A program made the position numbers and the translations under genes. Shown one piece after another: positions 1 through 10,420 of a DNA stretch of 22,500 nt (its first letter is position 1; each line of letters starts with the position of its first letter). The notes under the pieces were generated by a model. It was not told the DNA's origin. It did not search any database and saw only the letters and a list, made by a program, of their open reading frames with translations. The stretch comes from Glandiceps talaboti (Eukaryota > Hemichordata > Enteropneusta > Spengelidae): positions 20,399,681 through 20,422,180 of the forward strand of contig NC_135552.1 in NCBI RefSeq assembly GCF_964340395.1, in the 5' to 3' direction.

Positions 1-1496
1 GTGATGTTGTACTGAAGACGTTACAAAACAAGACAGGAGTCGTCTTGAAAGAGAGAAAGGGTTCAAAATACAAACTTCGAGGAAATCTGGAGCAGATCAT
101 CGGTGCCAGAGATTTTTTTATATCTGGTCGCGAAAGTAAGAGACCTGACGTCGCGTACGCAAAACCGACAACAGTGGGCGTTAGCTATGATGAGAAGAAG
201 GCAGTAAAATCTATCTTACCTCCGTTGATACTAGGGAGAGCAGCTCGGCGACCGAAGACTGCAAGAATACAAACGGCTTCACGATACAGAGTAATGAAAG
301 TGGATGACACGTCAAAGCAGTATCTAATATCGTGCTTCAAAGGAAAACTACATGACTTGCAAGAAAGAAGTTCAACTTATATTTTGTATCGAGACGATGG
401 CCACGTTACATTCTATCCTTCCAGTAAAGGTGAATCCAGAATGGAAGATGCGTACCGTACCTACAAAAACCTTTATCAACATATAGCAGACAACCTCGTT
501 GTTGATACGTGTACAATATCAGTTGATAGTCATCTAATGATGTATGAAAAATATGTCAAAAAACTCCTGAAATTGTCATACCCTGGTGTGATGGTGATCC
601 AAAGTGATGTCATCAAAGACCAATGGTCCATATGTGGGCTCGTTAAGGAGCACGTGGTAGATGCCAAGAGATATCTGAGAGAACACGTCCAACGCAAAGA
701 ATCGGAACTTGAGAAAATACTCAACAATGTCCGAAATGAAGACGACCTTTTCGCAGATGTAAAGAAAGATACTACGGAAGATGATATATTAACGGCATGC
801 GATCCACATCTAAACCCTTCTAATTCTCCGACGCCAGATGTCCATGTAACTGCTGACCGCTTAGAATGCACCACAGTTCAAGGCACAAAAATTAGCATTT
901 ACAGAGGAGACATAACACAAGAAAAGGTAGACATCATCGTAAATGCAGCCAATGAACGATTACAACACATTGGGGGCGTTGCTTGGGCTGTCAAAGAAGC
1001 TGGTGGTCAAAGTATCCAAAGTGAGAGTGATGAGTACATCGCTAAGAATGGTGACCTACCAACAGGAGCTGTTGTTCGAACTGGTGCAGGGAAACTTCAC
1101 TGTAAACATCTCTTACATGCTAATGGTCCACGGTGGAAGGCAACAGCCCCTGAAGATAGACAGAAACTCCTGCATAAGACATACCTGAATGTGTTCATAA
1201 ATGCTAACAACTTGAATGCGACAAGCATCGCCATTCCAACACTTAGTGCAGGTAATATAATATTCCTAAATACCACCACCACCACCACCACCACCACCAC
1301 CACCACCACCACCACCACCACCACCACCACCACCACCACCACCACCACCACCACCACCACCACGACGACGACGACGACGACGACCACCACCACCACCACC
1401 ACCACCACCACCACCACCACCACCACCACCACCATTACCATCACCAGCGCCATCACGACTACGGCAACAGCAATAACAACACTGAACAACACCGAC

Positions 1497-1551
<55 letters not shown>

Positions 1552-1620
1552 CTAGTAGTAGTAGTAGTAGGAGTAGCAGCTATAACAACAACAACAACAA
1601 CGACGACGACGACGACGACG

Positions 1621-1662
<42 letters not shown>

Positions 1663-4086
1663 GCAACAACAGCAACATTTCCAATAGCACCTCCACAACA
1701 TCTCACCATCTCTATTACTAATACTGTTCAACACCTTATTGATGCATGTAACAACTCGTTCCATACCATAATAATACACACCTGTCCTATGAAGTTTGTT
1801 GCTACGACTTTTTCCTTTATCAGTATTTTGAATGATGAACGATATTCAGTAATTAAGCAGTATCATACACTCTTACATACATTAACCTAAGAAAGCACGC
1901 TTGTCCAAAAAACAAAGCCTGTTACCATAGTTTTTTTTAGTTTAATGAGTTATTTGCATAATTAGTGATTCCCTTACGGGAGGCATTCAGTTTAAATCTG
2001 TTTTTTTTTTTATGTTTTCTATATATCAGGTATATACGGTTATCCGAAGGAAGTAAGTGGAGATATTGCTTATAGCGTCATTATGGCTTTCATATCGTCC
2101 AATCCTCACTCCAAACTGAAGGATATTAGATTGCTAGACAGGAATACAGAGACGGTGAAAGTACTTATCAACCTATTCAGTGAAAGACTTGGTGTCAACA
2201 CCCATGCTGCAATGCCAGGTGGTACAGGAACGGCAGAAAAGGAAACACACGGGCCGAATGATAAGGTACGTTTTATTTTTGAAATTTAATATTGCTATTA
2301 ATTATTGATGCCATTTCTGAATACTGGTAACCCACCAAAGAGAGCAGACTGGTTATGAACAGAAAATCTATAAGCCAATTTCAAATTTGAACATCCAGAC
2401 GATAATTCATAATATATAGTTGGGGAAGCTTAGAATAGAATGAATGAGGGCCGTAGCCTCACCAAATTATCAATGTAGGTTTTAGTGTTGTCAGTGCAAA
2501 CTTATAATACTCAAAATGCAAAATCGAAAATATAAAGTACACTTTAATTTATCTGATCTTTTCTTTTCCATTTACAGGAACGGGTGTCTCCTAAAGATGT
2601 AGACGATGACAATACTTGTCAGATCTGCCTCAGTACCATGGTGCGCCAAAAACAGCTGACAAAATGCCAACACAAATTCTGTCCTCACTGCATTGACGAA
2701 GCCTTGAAGCACGATTCCAGATGTCCCGTATGTAGGGTTCCCCAATCATCGATGATAGGCAACCAGCCTCAAGGTACGATGAAGTGTAGAACCGATCGAT
2801 CGTTGAGTCTTCCGGGATACGAAGGGAATGGCGCTATTATCATCGATTATAACATTCCATCTGGGATCCAAACGGTAAGAGCCGTGTGTTAATTGAGTCA
2901 CTGAAGGGACTTGTCAAGAATATGACGTAATACTTTATTACGATCACGTGCTGTCATCTAGTCAAGATTAGTTCTCCCTATACGGCAACATGAAAATGTT
3001 TTTAATTTGTACACCTGGTATACACGTCATATTCTATTGCATATCCTGTTTGTGCAGTCCCTGAACGTACATACACGATTCTGCAAAATTACATGAAATT
3101 TATATCACAAATCTCATCATGACTTTTAGATGACGTGCAAGTTCAAAAACGAATAGCATCATTCTGTCAGTTTTGCAGACATAATACAGATTGGAAAACA
3201 ATCCAATGTCTCATATGTAATATCATGTTTTCAGGATGAACACCCAAACCCCAGACATAGCTTTACCGGAACATCTAGGTCTGCCTATCTCCCTAACAAT
3301 GAAGAAGGCAATGAAGTGTTGAATCTTCTAAAGAAGGCATTTGATAACAAGTTAATATTTACCATTGGTACTTCTCATACAACTGGAGCGACAAATGCAG
3401 TAGTTTGGAATGACATCCACCATAAAACCAGTCCAAGCGGAGGACCTACCTAGTATGTTATGTATGACGTTTTAGCTTTTAGCTAGTATCATTCAAAATG
3501 TTAACAATGTAAAGAAAATAGGCAAAGGTCTTTCATACTGTAAGGTGGAGTCGGATTGTTGGTTGCGGATTGCTCACCAGTGTCATATGTTTCCGAATGG
3601 CTAAACTTAAAGTCATTTTTTAAAAGATTTGAACCACGGGTGTGATCTAGTCAGTGCGTTTGTGTAATTTGGGATCAGTTATGACAAAAAAACCTTTTGA
3701 ACAAGTCGTTGTTCTGTTATTAGTCTAAACCAGGCCTGCAGAGGTAATGATTATGAAGCATTCTGAGCACTGTGTAAAAGCAATAATTTATAATTACTTC
3801 CTATAGTATGTACATAAATTTATCATAATTATAATACATCGATAATACTTTTTTATAGTTAGACACAAAATTGAAAAAAAAAGTAAAAATCGTAGATACT
3901 TGATCGGGGTCAGTCGGTCCTCCGTCAAATTTTGTTACAAACTTCTATTCCTCGGAAGAGATTCACAACTTTGTTGACGATTTGTGTAATTAATGTTTTT
4001 CATTCATTTTTTTCAGCTATGGATATCCAGACCCTGGCTATCTAAGTCGAGTCAAGGACGAGTTAGCTGCCAAGGGAATTAAATAA
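1..4086 (+). CDS. DTX3L/PARP14-like E3 ligase with KH-like, macrodomain, RING and DTC domains (5' partial)
   Basis: Exons read as 1-1251, 2030-2265, 2578-2874, 3235-3452 and 4017-4086; all introns are GT-AG and phases join without a break (1, 0, 0, 2). The reading frame is open to the left edge (first full codon at 3), so upstream exons are missing; 689 residues are visible. Domain order: KH-like repeats (about residues 1-270), acidic linker, macrodomain (about 284-470) with an intact NAAN motif, C3HC4 RING (C509, C512, C525, H527, C530, C533, C544, C547), then a Deltex C-terminal domain (about 557-689) with [30 protein letters not shown] and GYPDPGYL. In Deltex proteins RING-DTC recruits E2~ubiquitin and binds NAD+/ADP-ribose; the macrodomain should bind ADP-ribose. 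Inferred role: ubiquitin ligase acting on ADP-ribosylated targets in DNA-damage or antiviral signalling. AATAAA at 4082-4087 overlaps the stop codon. The KH-like region is paralogous to the minus-strand gene at 4770-7423. Confidence 0.93.
3..830 (+). other. KH-like repeat region of the macro-RING-DTC gene
   Basis: This part of the first exon aligns along its whole length with the last exon of the neighbouring minus-strand gene. Shared stretches include [42 protein letters not shown] and HLNP/HLHP. Repeated beta-alpha units, each ending in a short strand and a helix, resemble the degenerate KH-like domains of PARP14 and DTX3L. Those domains are thought to serve mainly in protein assembly or nucleic-acid binding. 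The domain borders are approximate. Confidence 0.7.
852..2265 (+). other. Macrodomain split by one intron
   Basis: The macrodomain runs from about 852 to 1251 and continues at 2030. It has [18 protein letters not shown], a G-G-V-A-W-A-V loop, the D-L-P-T-G-A segment and, across the intron, IPTLSAG joined to IYGYPKE. The split glycine codon (g1251 plus gt2030-2031) restores the family motif, which fixes both splice sites. It looks competent to bind ADP-ribose, with the NAAN asparagines and glycine loops present. Whether it removes ADP-ribose cannot be told from sequence. Confidence 0.88.
1252..2029 (+). repeat. Intron filled with compound trinucleotide microsatellites
   Basis: Starting 20 bases after the donor there is (ACC)n at 1272-1434, interrupted by (ACG)n at about 1362-1382. 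It is followed by (AGT)n at about 1497-1570 and (AAC/GAC)n at about 1584-1676. The exon frame stays open through all of it to a stop at 1719-1721 and would encode Thr, Ser, Asp and Asn runs. The clean macrodomain continuation at 2030 shows this is intron. The rest of the intron (1722-2029) shows nothing recognisable. Confidence 0.9.
2266..2577 (+). other. Intron of the macro-RING-DTC gene, no other feature seen
   Basis: AT-rich intron with donor GTACGT and acceptor TTTACAG. No repeat or coding segment was recognised. Confidence 0.85.
2578..4083 (+). other. RING and Deltex C-terminal (DTC) module in three exons
   Basis: Exon 2578-2874 carries the RING finger and the start of DTC. Exon 3235-3452 carries the DTC core ([33 protein letters not shown]). 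Exon 4017-4083 adds [20 protein letters not shown]. All eight RING ligands are present. In Deltex proteins this unit binds E2~ubiquitin and positions NAD+ or ADP-ribose so that ubiquitin is attached to, or modified by, ADP-ribose. The introns 2875-3234 and 3453-4016 show no other feature. Confidence 0.92.
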
Positions 4087-4769
4087 AACGTCTAACGTGT
4101 AATGCTGTAAAACATGGCATGGCGACTGATCAGTATATTTCTAATTTAAAGATGGGGAAGATCCGATAATGAAAAGCTTTAACAAACAAACAAACAAACA
4201 AACAAACAAACAAACAATCAAACACAATAACCATATATGTGTTAAGGAAGTTTTTAAAATTAGATATTCGTGCCTTTATTGTATTCATTGTAAATTTTAA
4301 TCATATTAATCCGATGGTACACTCTACGATAACGAGTTACCCGTTATGTAAAGTTGACTTACTGTAGAAGCCGCTGTAAAACAGAGACAATATTAAACAC
4401 AATGTGTAATGATTGCAAAGCAAAGTTGTATATATTGGTATATTCATAACTGAGGTACATCCATGTAATAGTGTATATTTATATGTAACAGGTGAGTACT
4501 ACTGGTATTTGACGATAAGTGTAGTACTTATTACTTCACAAGTTAGAATACCATAGTTGGTATATACGTACCTATGAACGCTATCTCTAATATAACTTTT
4601 GGTTCATGTATATGAATACGAATATTGTATTAGTCATCTCCTAGCACACTAACACCACGCTACAGTCTTCGTATGAATATTTATACTAATTTTCTGACAC
4701 AGGGTGAGATCCCGTGATGAGATCATGTAAATTGATCAACTTGCAGTATTACATACATATATATTTAGT
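4087..4769. other. Tail-to-tail intergenic region / 3' UTRs
   Basis: It lies between two convergent stop codons. It contains an (AAAC)n microsatellite at about 4180-4217. A plus-strand AATAAA is at 4082-4087. A minus-strand AATAAA, read as TTTATT on plus, is at 4275-4280. Use of the latter would give the minus-strand gene a 3' UTR of roughly 0.5 kb. No macrodomain remnant is visible downstream of the minus-strand stop. Confidence 0.6.
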
Positions 4770-7423
4770 TCACGGGTGTAAATGTGCCTTCAATATCGTA
4801 TCTTCCCAAGTTGGCCCCTTCGTTTCATCAGAAAACAACTCATCTCCTTCTTCGAATTCTTGAAGCTTTTTCTGGAGTTCAGGTTCATCCTTGCCAGTAG
4901 TTTCTATAATGTATTTCTTTGCCGCCACCACGTCGTCTTTGACAATACTGCAAATTCGCATCAGGCCTTTGTTGGCGTTTATTGGCATCACTTTAACGCC
5001 AGGGTATAACGGTGTTAGAAGTTTGATGACGTACTTATCTAACGACGTTACGTTGTCAATCACAAACGTGTCTTTCACTAGTCGTTCCACGATGAATTGG
5101 TACAGATCTTTGTAGTCTCTGAAGGCGTCCTCTATTCTAGCCGTGTCAGGTGTAGAAGCGGGGTAGACTGTCACGTGACCATCCCCTTGGTACAGAATCA
5201 GTACGTGGTGACGTTCTTGTATTGTACGTAATCTTTCTTTGAAGCAAGAAATCATGTATTGCTTGGGTGTTTCATCAACTCTTACCATTCTGTGACTGGG
5301 TGTCACTTTCTTAGATTGATTACCCACTGGATCACGTTCCATGTATATAGGAGGTAGCATATTGTCGTCATTCCTCCCCTGGTCAGGACCATGCGCAGAG
5401 AATCGGCGATCAAACTCAGATCGTCGACTATCTCGCCTACTCAAAAAATCATTGACCTTGACGATTTGATTGAAGGTACCTCGCAGTTTGAATTTTGAAG
5501 TGTTTTTCTGTTTCACTACTCCTACGCCTGTCTTATAACATAATCTTTTTAGTACTTCATCACAGTCACCGTTCTCTTCTAACTTCCTACGAGAAATAAT
5601 CACTTCTACTCTCAGGAAAGGTGCCTTTAATGATAAGGGAAAAGGAAAAAGAATTAACATGTGAAATGAAAAAAAAAATGTGTTGTATTATTTACATATC
5701 ACTTGCCATGTTATGAACTTTAGGTATATGGGGCATTATTTTTCGAAGCCAATACTAGGTTGTGTACAAAATTAATAGTATGAGAATCGATTTTAACTTT
5801 TAAAACTAATTTTTAATGGAAATAATTTCAAATTAGATGGACATACTTACCGGGTCGGGTGGAATTCCCCTTTCTTCATCTGAACCAGTGACGTCAGCTA
5901 TAGTCCGATTTTTTGATTCGCTGTCAGCTATGTCTTCTTCTTCTTCTAGGGGAACGCTTCTTGGGTCACGTGACAAGACTCCTGATTCAACTTCGTTATC
6001 AAGATCCTTGTCGCGGATATAGGGTGCCATATGTTGTAAAATCACTTCTTCGTCATCTCCGAATTCATGGTAATCAGATATAATAGTTTGTAACAGCACA
6101 TCGTGTATGCTGTGCTTCGTTTTATTAATATTTGATGCAACTGAAATGTGAAAAACAAAAACAAATTGTTTTCATTCGAAAATTTTGAAATTTATTTTCG
6201 GAGGGAGGGAGGGAGGGATGTAGAGATAAAAGTTTATGTGACAAATTTTCTTCAAATTTTCCGAGTTTCATAACTAATTCATTATATTTAACTGTCGTCA
6301 AATGGTAAGCATTCAGTATTTGAGATTAATGGTTTAAGAACATAGGTATCTGAGCAATCTGGAAGGAAATGTCAATTTCATAATTCCAATTGAATGACAA
6401 GTAGATGAATGTGTATTTAATATGCAGTGCATGATTCCTTGATTGATATGAACATTTTATTGTAAAAAGGCTTATTCTCAGAACATAGTCACGATCATAG
6501 GGGCGTGTAGTATTTCTTCGATTATTGTTTTCCTTGTCTACAGTCTAAATATGACAACGTTTTGACTTGAGTACATTTCCCCAACCTCTAGCTTAGGAAA
6601 GAAAAGTATTGTATTGTATAGAACATAAATTGATACATTTGTAGTAGCGTGATTCGTGTGGGGTTTCTTCAGGAAAACAGTAATCTTAGCAATAGTACGT
6701 GTCCCTTTGGTCACGACGGTGTGAGACACCAGCGCATCTTGAATATAAAATGTATTGTAACAACTTTAATCGTATTGACAGTATATATAATTTTATGAAC
6801 AACACATGTATCAATATATTGGAATAACGTATAGCAACCTTAATACAACGGGTAGCAGTCAACTAAAGCGTTTCCACTGCTTGTCAATCATTTATATCAT
6901 CCATATCAAGTATAAAAGTATACATTTGCTGTAATTACCAGCCCAGTATATGGTGTAATCAGTGCCACAACTGTGATTATCGATTGCTCTAAATAAGACC
7001 AAGACATTTTGTGACATTCATGTTTACTCGCTAGTCATTTTATGACTGATAACTTTGCTTTGTACTGGCAACATTGTTTATATATTGATTAAATGAAGAG
7101 ACACCACATACAGGGCTGATAATTAAAGCAAATGCAAGGTTATAGTATGGTTCTAAATTTGATAATATCTGTATTGTCTAGAAATATCTACAGGGCAAGG
7201 GCTGTATAAAATGTGTTTGGATAGTTAGATAGACTGTGAACTCACCTTCTTGTGACTGAAACACTACTATTGCACATCCAAAGTCTTGCATATAGTCAAT
7301 GCTATTAATTGCACCACCTCCATTTTCTTCTTGATAGAAATAGTCCCACAGTTCACATTCTTGGACATTTTCTGGAATCTTGGCGACGATCACTGCACCT
7401 ACTGTATCATCACCACTCGGCAT
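4770..7423 (-). CDS. RRM and KH-like protein, paralogue of DTX3L/PARP14-like N-terminus, lacking macro, RING and catalytic domains
   Basis: Coding exons on the minus strand are 7423-7246, 6140-5851 and 5624-4770, joining as phases 1 and 0 to give 440 residues. Start: ATG at 7423-7421 is the first in frame; no in-frame ATG is seen in the predicted upstream exon. Residues about 8-75 form an RRM-like fold (AVIVAKIP strand, LWDYFYQEENGGGAI, GCAIVVF strand) with the N-G-G-G turn typical of PARP10/PARP14/DTX3L RRMs. Residues about 85-156 are acidic and probably disordered. Residues about 157-217, 281-350 and 350-398 look KH-like. The protein ends at HLHP, exactly where the paralogue at 1-4086 has HLNP and runs on to its macrodomain. 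It lacks any catalytic domain, so a scaffold, RNA-binding or dominant-negative partner role is inference. It lies tail to tail with the macro-RING-DTC gene and head to head with the PARP14-like gene. Confidence 0.88.
5852..5955 (-). other. Acidic linker in the middle exon of the minus-strand gene
   Basis: The reverse-strand reading contains PLEEEEDIADSES and DVTGSDEERG. It is a charged, low-complexity linker between the RRM and KH-like domains. The CTTCTTCTTCTTCT tract at about 5934-5947 is the coding microsatellite that encodes the glutamates. Confidence 0.6.
6141..7245 (-). other. Intron of the minus-strand gene
   Basis: Donor GTGAGT at 7245-7240 and acceptor CATTTCAG at 6148-6141, both read on the minus strand. 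It contains a short (GGGA)n tract at about 6199-6217. Nothing else was recognised. Confidence 0.8.
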
Positions 7424-8553
7424 CTTGAATTGATAATCTAAGTGTGTATACATATAACGACAGAGAAAGTGAGTGGTTGTTAGTTTGTTAATACTGCCAG
7501 GTTGCTTCAAAGGGTGCTATTTTCGTAGTACTAGTAACTGTTAAGTTTACAGAACATAACATAGGAAAGGAAAGGGGAAAAGGAATTGGAAAGAAAGTGA
7601 AAGGAAGAGATGACTTTTAAATACAACAGTCAATATTGTGATACAATAGTAGTCTGAACTGTACTAGAATGAAGTGTTGCACAACAAATCTGTAAACTGC
7701 AACAATAGCTGTGGTATGACACGTCATGTTTCACAAGTTTGGCTATTTATATTCTAAGATTGAGTATAACACTTGTTTGATTATGAAAAAAACACACTTC
7801 CTTTATATGTGCACGATGCATTAAATTTTCTGTAGTAAACGACAACAACAACAACAACAAAAACAAAGTATATATTGTTCCTCAAGTTAAAAGTTCACAA
7901 CTGTTTGCTTCTACAAGGGTGAAAATCAGTTCTATATCTAGACAACGATACAATGCAATGGTCCAATTCATTGTGCATACCCTAGCTAGGTCAAGTAGGG
8001 TCGTGTACATATAGACTGGCCAAACAATGATTGTAAGCAAATCCGGGTTTTTATTAAGCTATATCCGGGTTAACGAATAATCAAATCAAAGTAGTCAATA
8101 AAAAGTGTTCCGACGTTTTAATGTCACACAACAAAAAAAATGCCCATAATCAATAAACGAATGAGTCCCATGTGTACTCAGTACATGAATTTATTTTAAC
8201 GTATGTATTTTAAAGTCAGACAGTGTTAATGTTGAGAATGGTTATCCAGAAGAGCTCGCGAATAAATGTTATTGTCACAAAAATATACGTTTTGTATATT
8301 AAAGTAAATATTCATTCAGGAAGTAAAATAGACTGTGTAACGAATTAAAATATAAATTGGACGCCACACAGTTGTTTTGAAGTAGATTTGGTCACCAACA
8401 CTTCAGAGTTTATGATTTAAACTGTATGTACTTAACATTGAATGGACATGAATCTCGTCAACTTATTCAACAAAGAAATTAGTATCCGTCAATTTTGCAT
8501 TTTGTTGTTGTTGAAATAATAACATAAATTTCGCGTTGATTCTCACACACAGG

Positions 8554-8647
8554 ACATACATACATATACATACATACATACATACATACATACATACATA
8601 CATACATACATACATACATACATACATACACTGAAACACCTCCACAC

Positions 8648-8723
<76 letters not shown>
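8554..8723. repeat. (CATA)n and (TA)n microsatellites
   Basis: Near-perfect CATA repeats occupy 8554-8630. A pure TA run of about 70 bases follows at 8652-8723. Both are intronic. Confidence 0.97.
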
Positions 8724-8725
<2 letters not shown>

Positions 8726-8852
8726 GAGGTTATGATTACACTACAATATCAGTAATTTTTAATTTGATAGTTTCTGCTTATGCTAAGTTTACTTTTCATA
8801 AACACCCCTCGGTTATCGTACACAGTAGTGTAGATTTACATATTTCGGGGTT

Positions 8853-9034
8853 CCACTACAATAATATAGTCCTATATATTATTGAGGATTTACAGAGTGA
8901 TTTGAGCAACATCGATTTGTCTTGAGTTGCCATGAAATCCACGGCTTTCAACACCACTACAATAATGTAGTCGTATATTTTATTGAGGATTTACCAGAGT
9001 GATTTCAGCAACAACGCTTTGTTTTCAGTTGCCA
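8853..9034. repeat. Diverged tandem duplication, about 101-bp period
   Basis: Unit 1 (8853-8932) and unit 2 (8954-9034) share CCACTACAATAAT, TATTGAGGATTTAC, AGAGTGATTT, AGCAAC and AGTTGCCA in the same order. They differ by scattered substitutions and small indels. Confidence 0.85.
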
Positions 9035-10245
9035 AGGGGGAGAGGTCAATGGTTAACGAATTCTGGATAGAGAGAACACAACTCATGACAAACTTGTCAT
9101 GATGCTGAGTAGATAAAAATAATGAAGTGTTTGTAAACATTTCAAAAGTGTTACAGATTTTGTTGACCAAGTTGGCCTGACATTTTGTAAAGGAACTATT
9201 AGCCTCTTATACGGGTGTAATTGTAAGTGAACATACAAATCACTGCAAGCAGTTGAAAGTATTCTATAATTCCTGCAACTTTGGAATGACATCACACCGT
9301 GTTCTGTGTTTCTATGTCAAATGTCAGAATGTTGCCATCAGTGTTTAGGTCAATACACTAAGTTCATATATCATACTGTGTTTAGTCGGGTTATCGATCA
9401 GCTTTGATATCCACCTCCGGTTTGAAGTAAGATTGATATGATCAGAACTAGCTGACTGCCACGTCAACAGGTATGTGCAAATTGTTTCCAATTCCGTACG
9501 ATAACAATTCATTCTTACACTAGAAAGAGGAAGTATGTATTTCGATAAAGGTGGATCTAGTGATATATTTTACGTCGACACCATTAAAGGCTTGACTAGC
9601 CAAAAGTAGCGAGAGAGTAGTCTCGTTTGCCCCGGGGTAACTACTATCTTTGTTAGGGTTGATGGTCGTCATGGTGCCATGACAAAACACATATACTATA
9701 TATGGTTGTCGACTATGCTATTAAATGTAAGTGTGTCTCGAACTACGTGTTACCCTGTGTAGTAAGGATAGCGGGACAAACATAATATCTGTTACATTAT
9801 TCCTTACGCCAAGATAATGATATCAATATTATCAAAAAAAAGTAATATTGTACAAAGTTACTTTTCACAGACGTGAGTTTATTTAAAGTTAAAGATTAGA
9901 AGCGCTTAAGTTTTTTAGTTTTGGTTGATTTCAATCAACATGTAACGAGATGAATGTTTATAAGGAACAATTCTCTTCAAGTGATCATGACGAAATTTTA
10001 AATTACCTACTTCCATGGGAAATACCTATTAAGGTACATGTTACTTCCTCATGACCAAACATTGTGCATACTTTACCCCCCACCCCCCTCTCTCCATGTC
10101 TCACAACGACGGTGTATGAATGTGCATGAATTATTGAAGTCATTTCATATTTCTACCTTTGCGTACAGATAATAAAATAAATGAAACGAATCAGTCGTAT
10201 GTGAATAGTTGGAAATACACGTCAATATCTAGTAGGCACACTTAC

Positions 10246-10335
10246 CTGTAGGCTGTACGTGGTTCCGTCTAGCCGACTGTTCAATCACAACAATATGTCC
10301 TTTGACCCCGGACGAAACTGACGTAATACTCAAAT
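10246..10335 (-). other. Probable non-coding first exon of the minus-strand gene
   Basis: It ends in ACAG followed by GTAAGT on the minus strand. No in-frame ATG is present before the coding ATG at 7423. A minus-strand TATA-like element (10332-10338) suggests transcription starts near 10305. The upstream border is therefore a guess. Confidence 0.45.
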
Positions 10336-10420
10336 ATACGATCTGGTTAGTTTAGCTATCGACGATATAGAAGACAACAGGAATATAAAACTAATTAAGA
10401 TACTTCATAGATTGGAGGTC
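10250..10420. promoter_or_regulatory. Putative bidirectional promoter between the minus-strand RRM/KH gene and the PARP14-like gene
   Basis: The two genes diverge from this short interval. GAAACTGA (10314-10321, an IRF/ISRE-like half site) overlaps TGACGTAA (10319-10326, an ATF/CRE-like site). TATA-like elements are at 10384-10390 (plus) and 10332-10338 (minus). The gene arrangement is seen in the sequence. Regulation by IRF or ATF factors is inference from motif shape, and short motifs like these can occur by chance. Confidence 0.45.

Larger units (their letters stand above)
7438..10245 (-). other. Probable long 5' UTR intron of the minus-strand gene
   Basis: A strong minus-strand donor (ACAG|GTAAGT) lies at 10246/10245 and an acceptor (ACACTTAG) at 7438, 14 bases upstream of the ATG. 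I infer one intron between them. It holds a purine-rich tract (7561-7613), (CATA)n, (TA)n, a diverged 101-bp duplication (8853-9034), a weak inverted repeat (about 9984-10056) and a C-rich run (10076-10093). No coding exon was seen inside. Confidence 0.55.

Noticed and set aside
1097-1709. Long minus-strand open frames encoding poly-Val and poly-Gly
   Set aside because: They are the reverse reading of the trinucleotide microsatellites in an intron; no stop codons can arise in such repeats.
45-1721. A single 558-residue protein ending in Thr/Ser/Asn runs as the main gene product
   Set aside because: The macrodomain is cut in half at 1251 and continues exactly in phase at 2030, so the repeat region is intron in the main transcript. 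The frame is also open upstream of 45, so this is not the start.
852-2265. Viral macrodomain insertion
   Set aside because: The domain has a spliceosomal intron, shares its intron position with the PARP14-like gene and is fused to RING-DTC, so it is a host gene.
6538-6729. Small minus-strand open frame in the intron of the RRM/KH gene
   Set aside because: It has no recognisable domain, no splice context and the composition of the surrounding intron.
8463-8651. CRISPR-like array or small Cys/Met/Tyr/Val protein
   Set aside because: The sequence is a simple 4-bp microsatellite with no spacers, in a eukaryotic intron.
10412-10420. Upstream TTG as start of the PARP14-like protein
   Set aside because: A normal ATG with good context follows at 10421, and nothing supports a non-ATG start.
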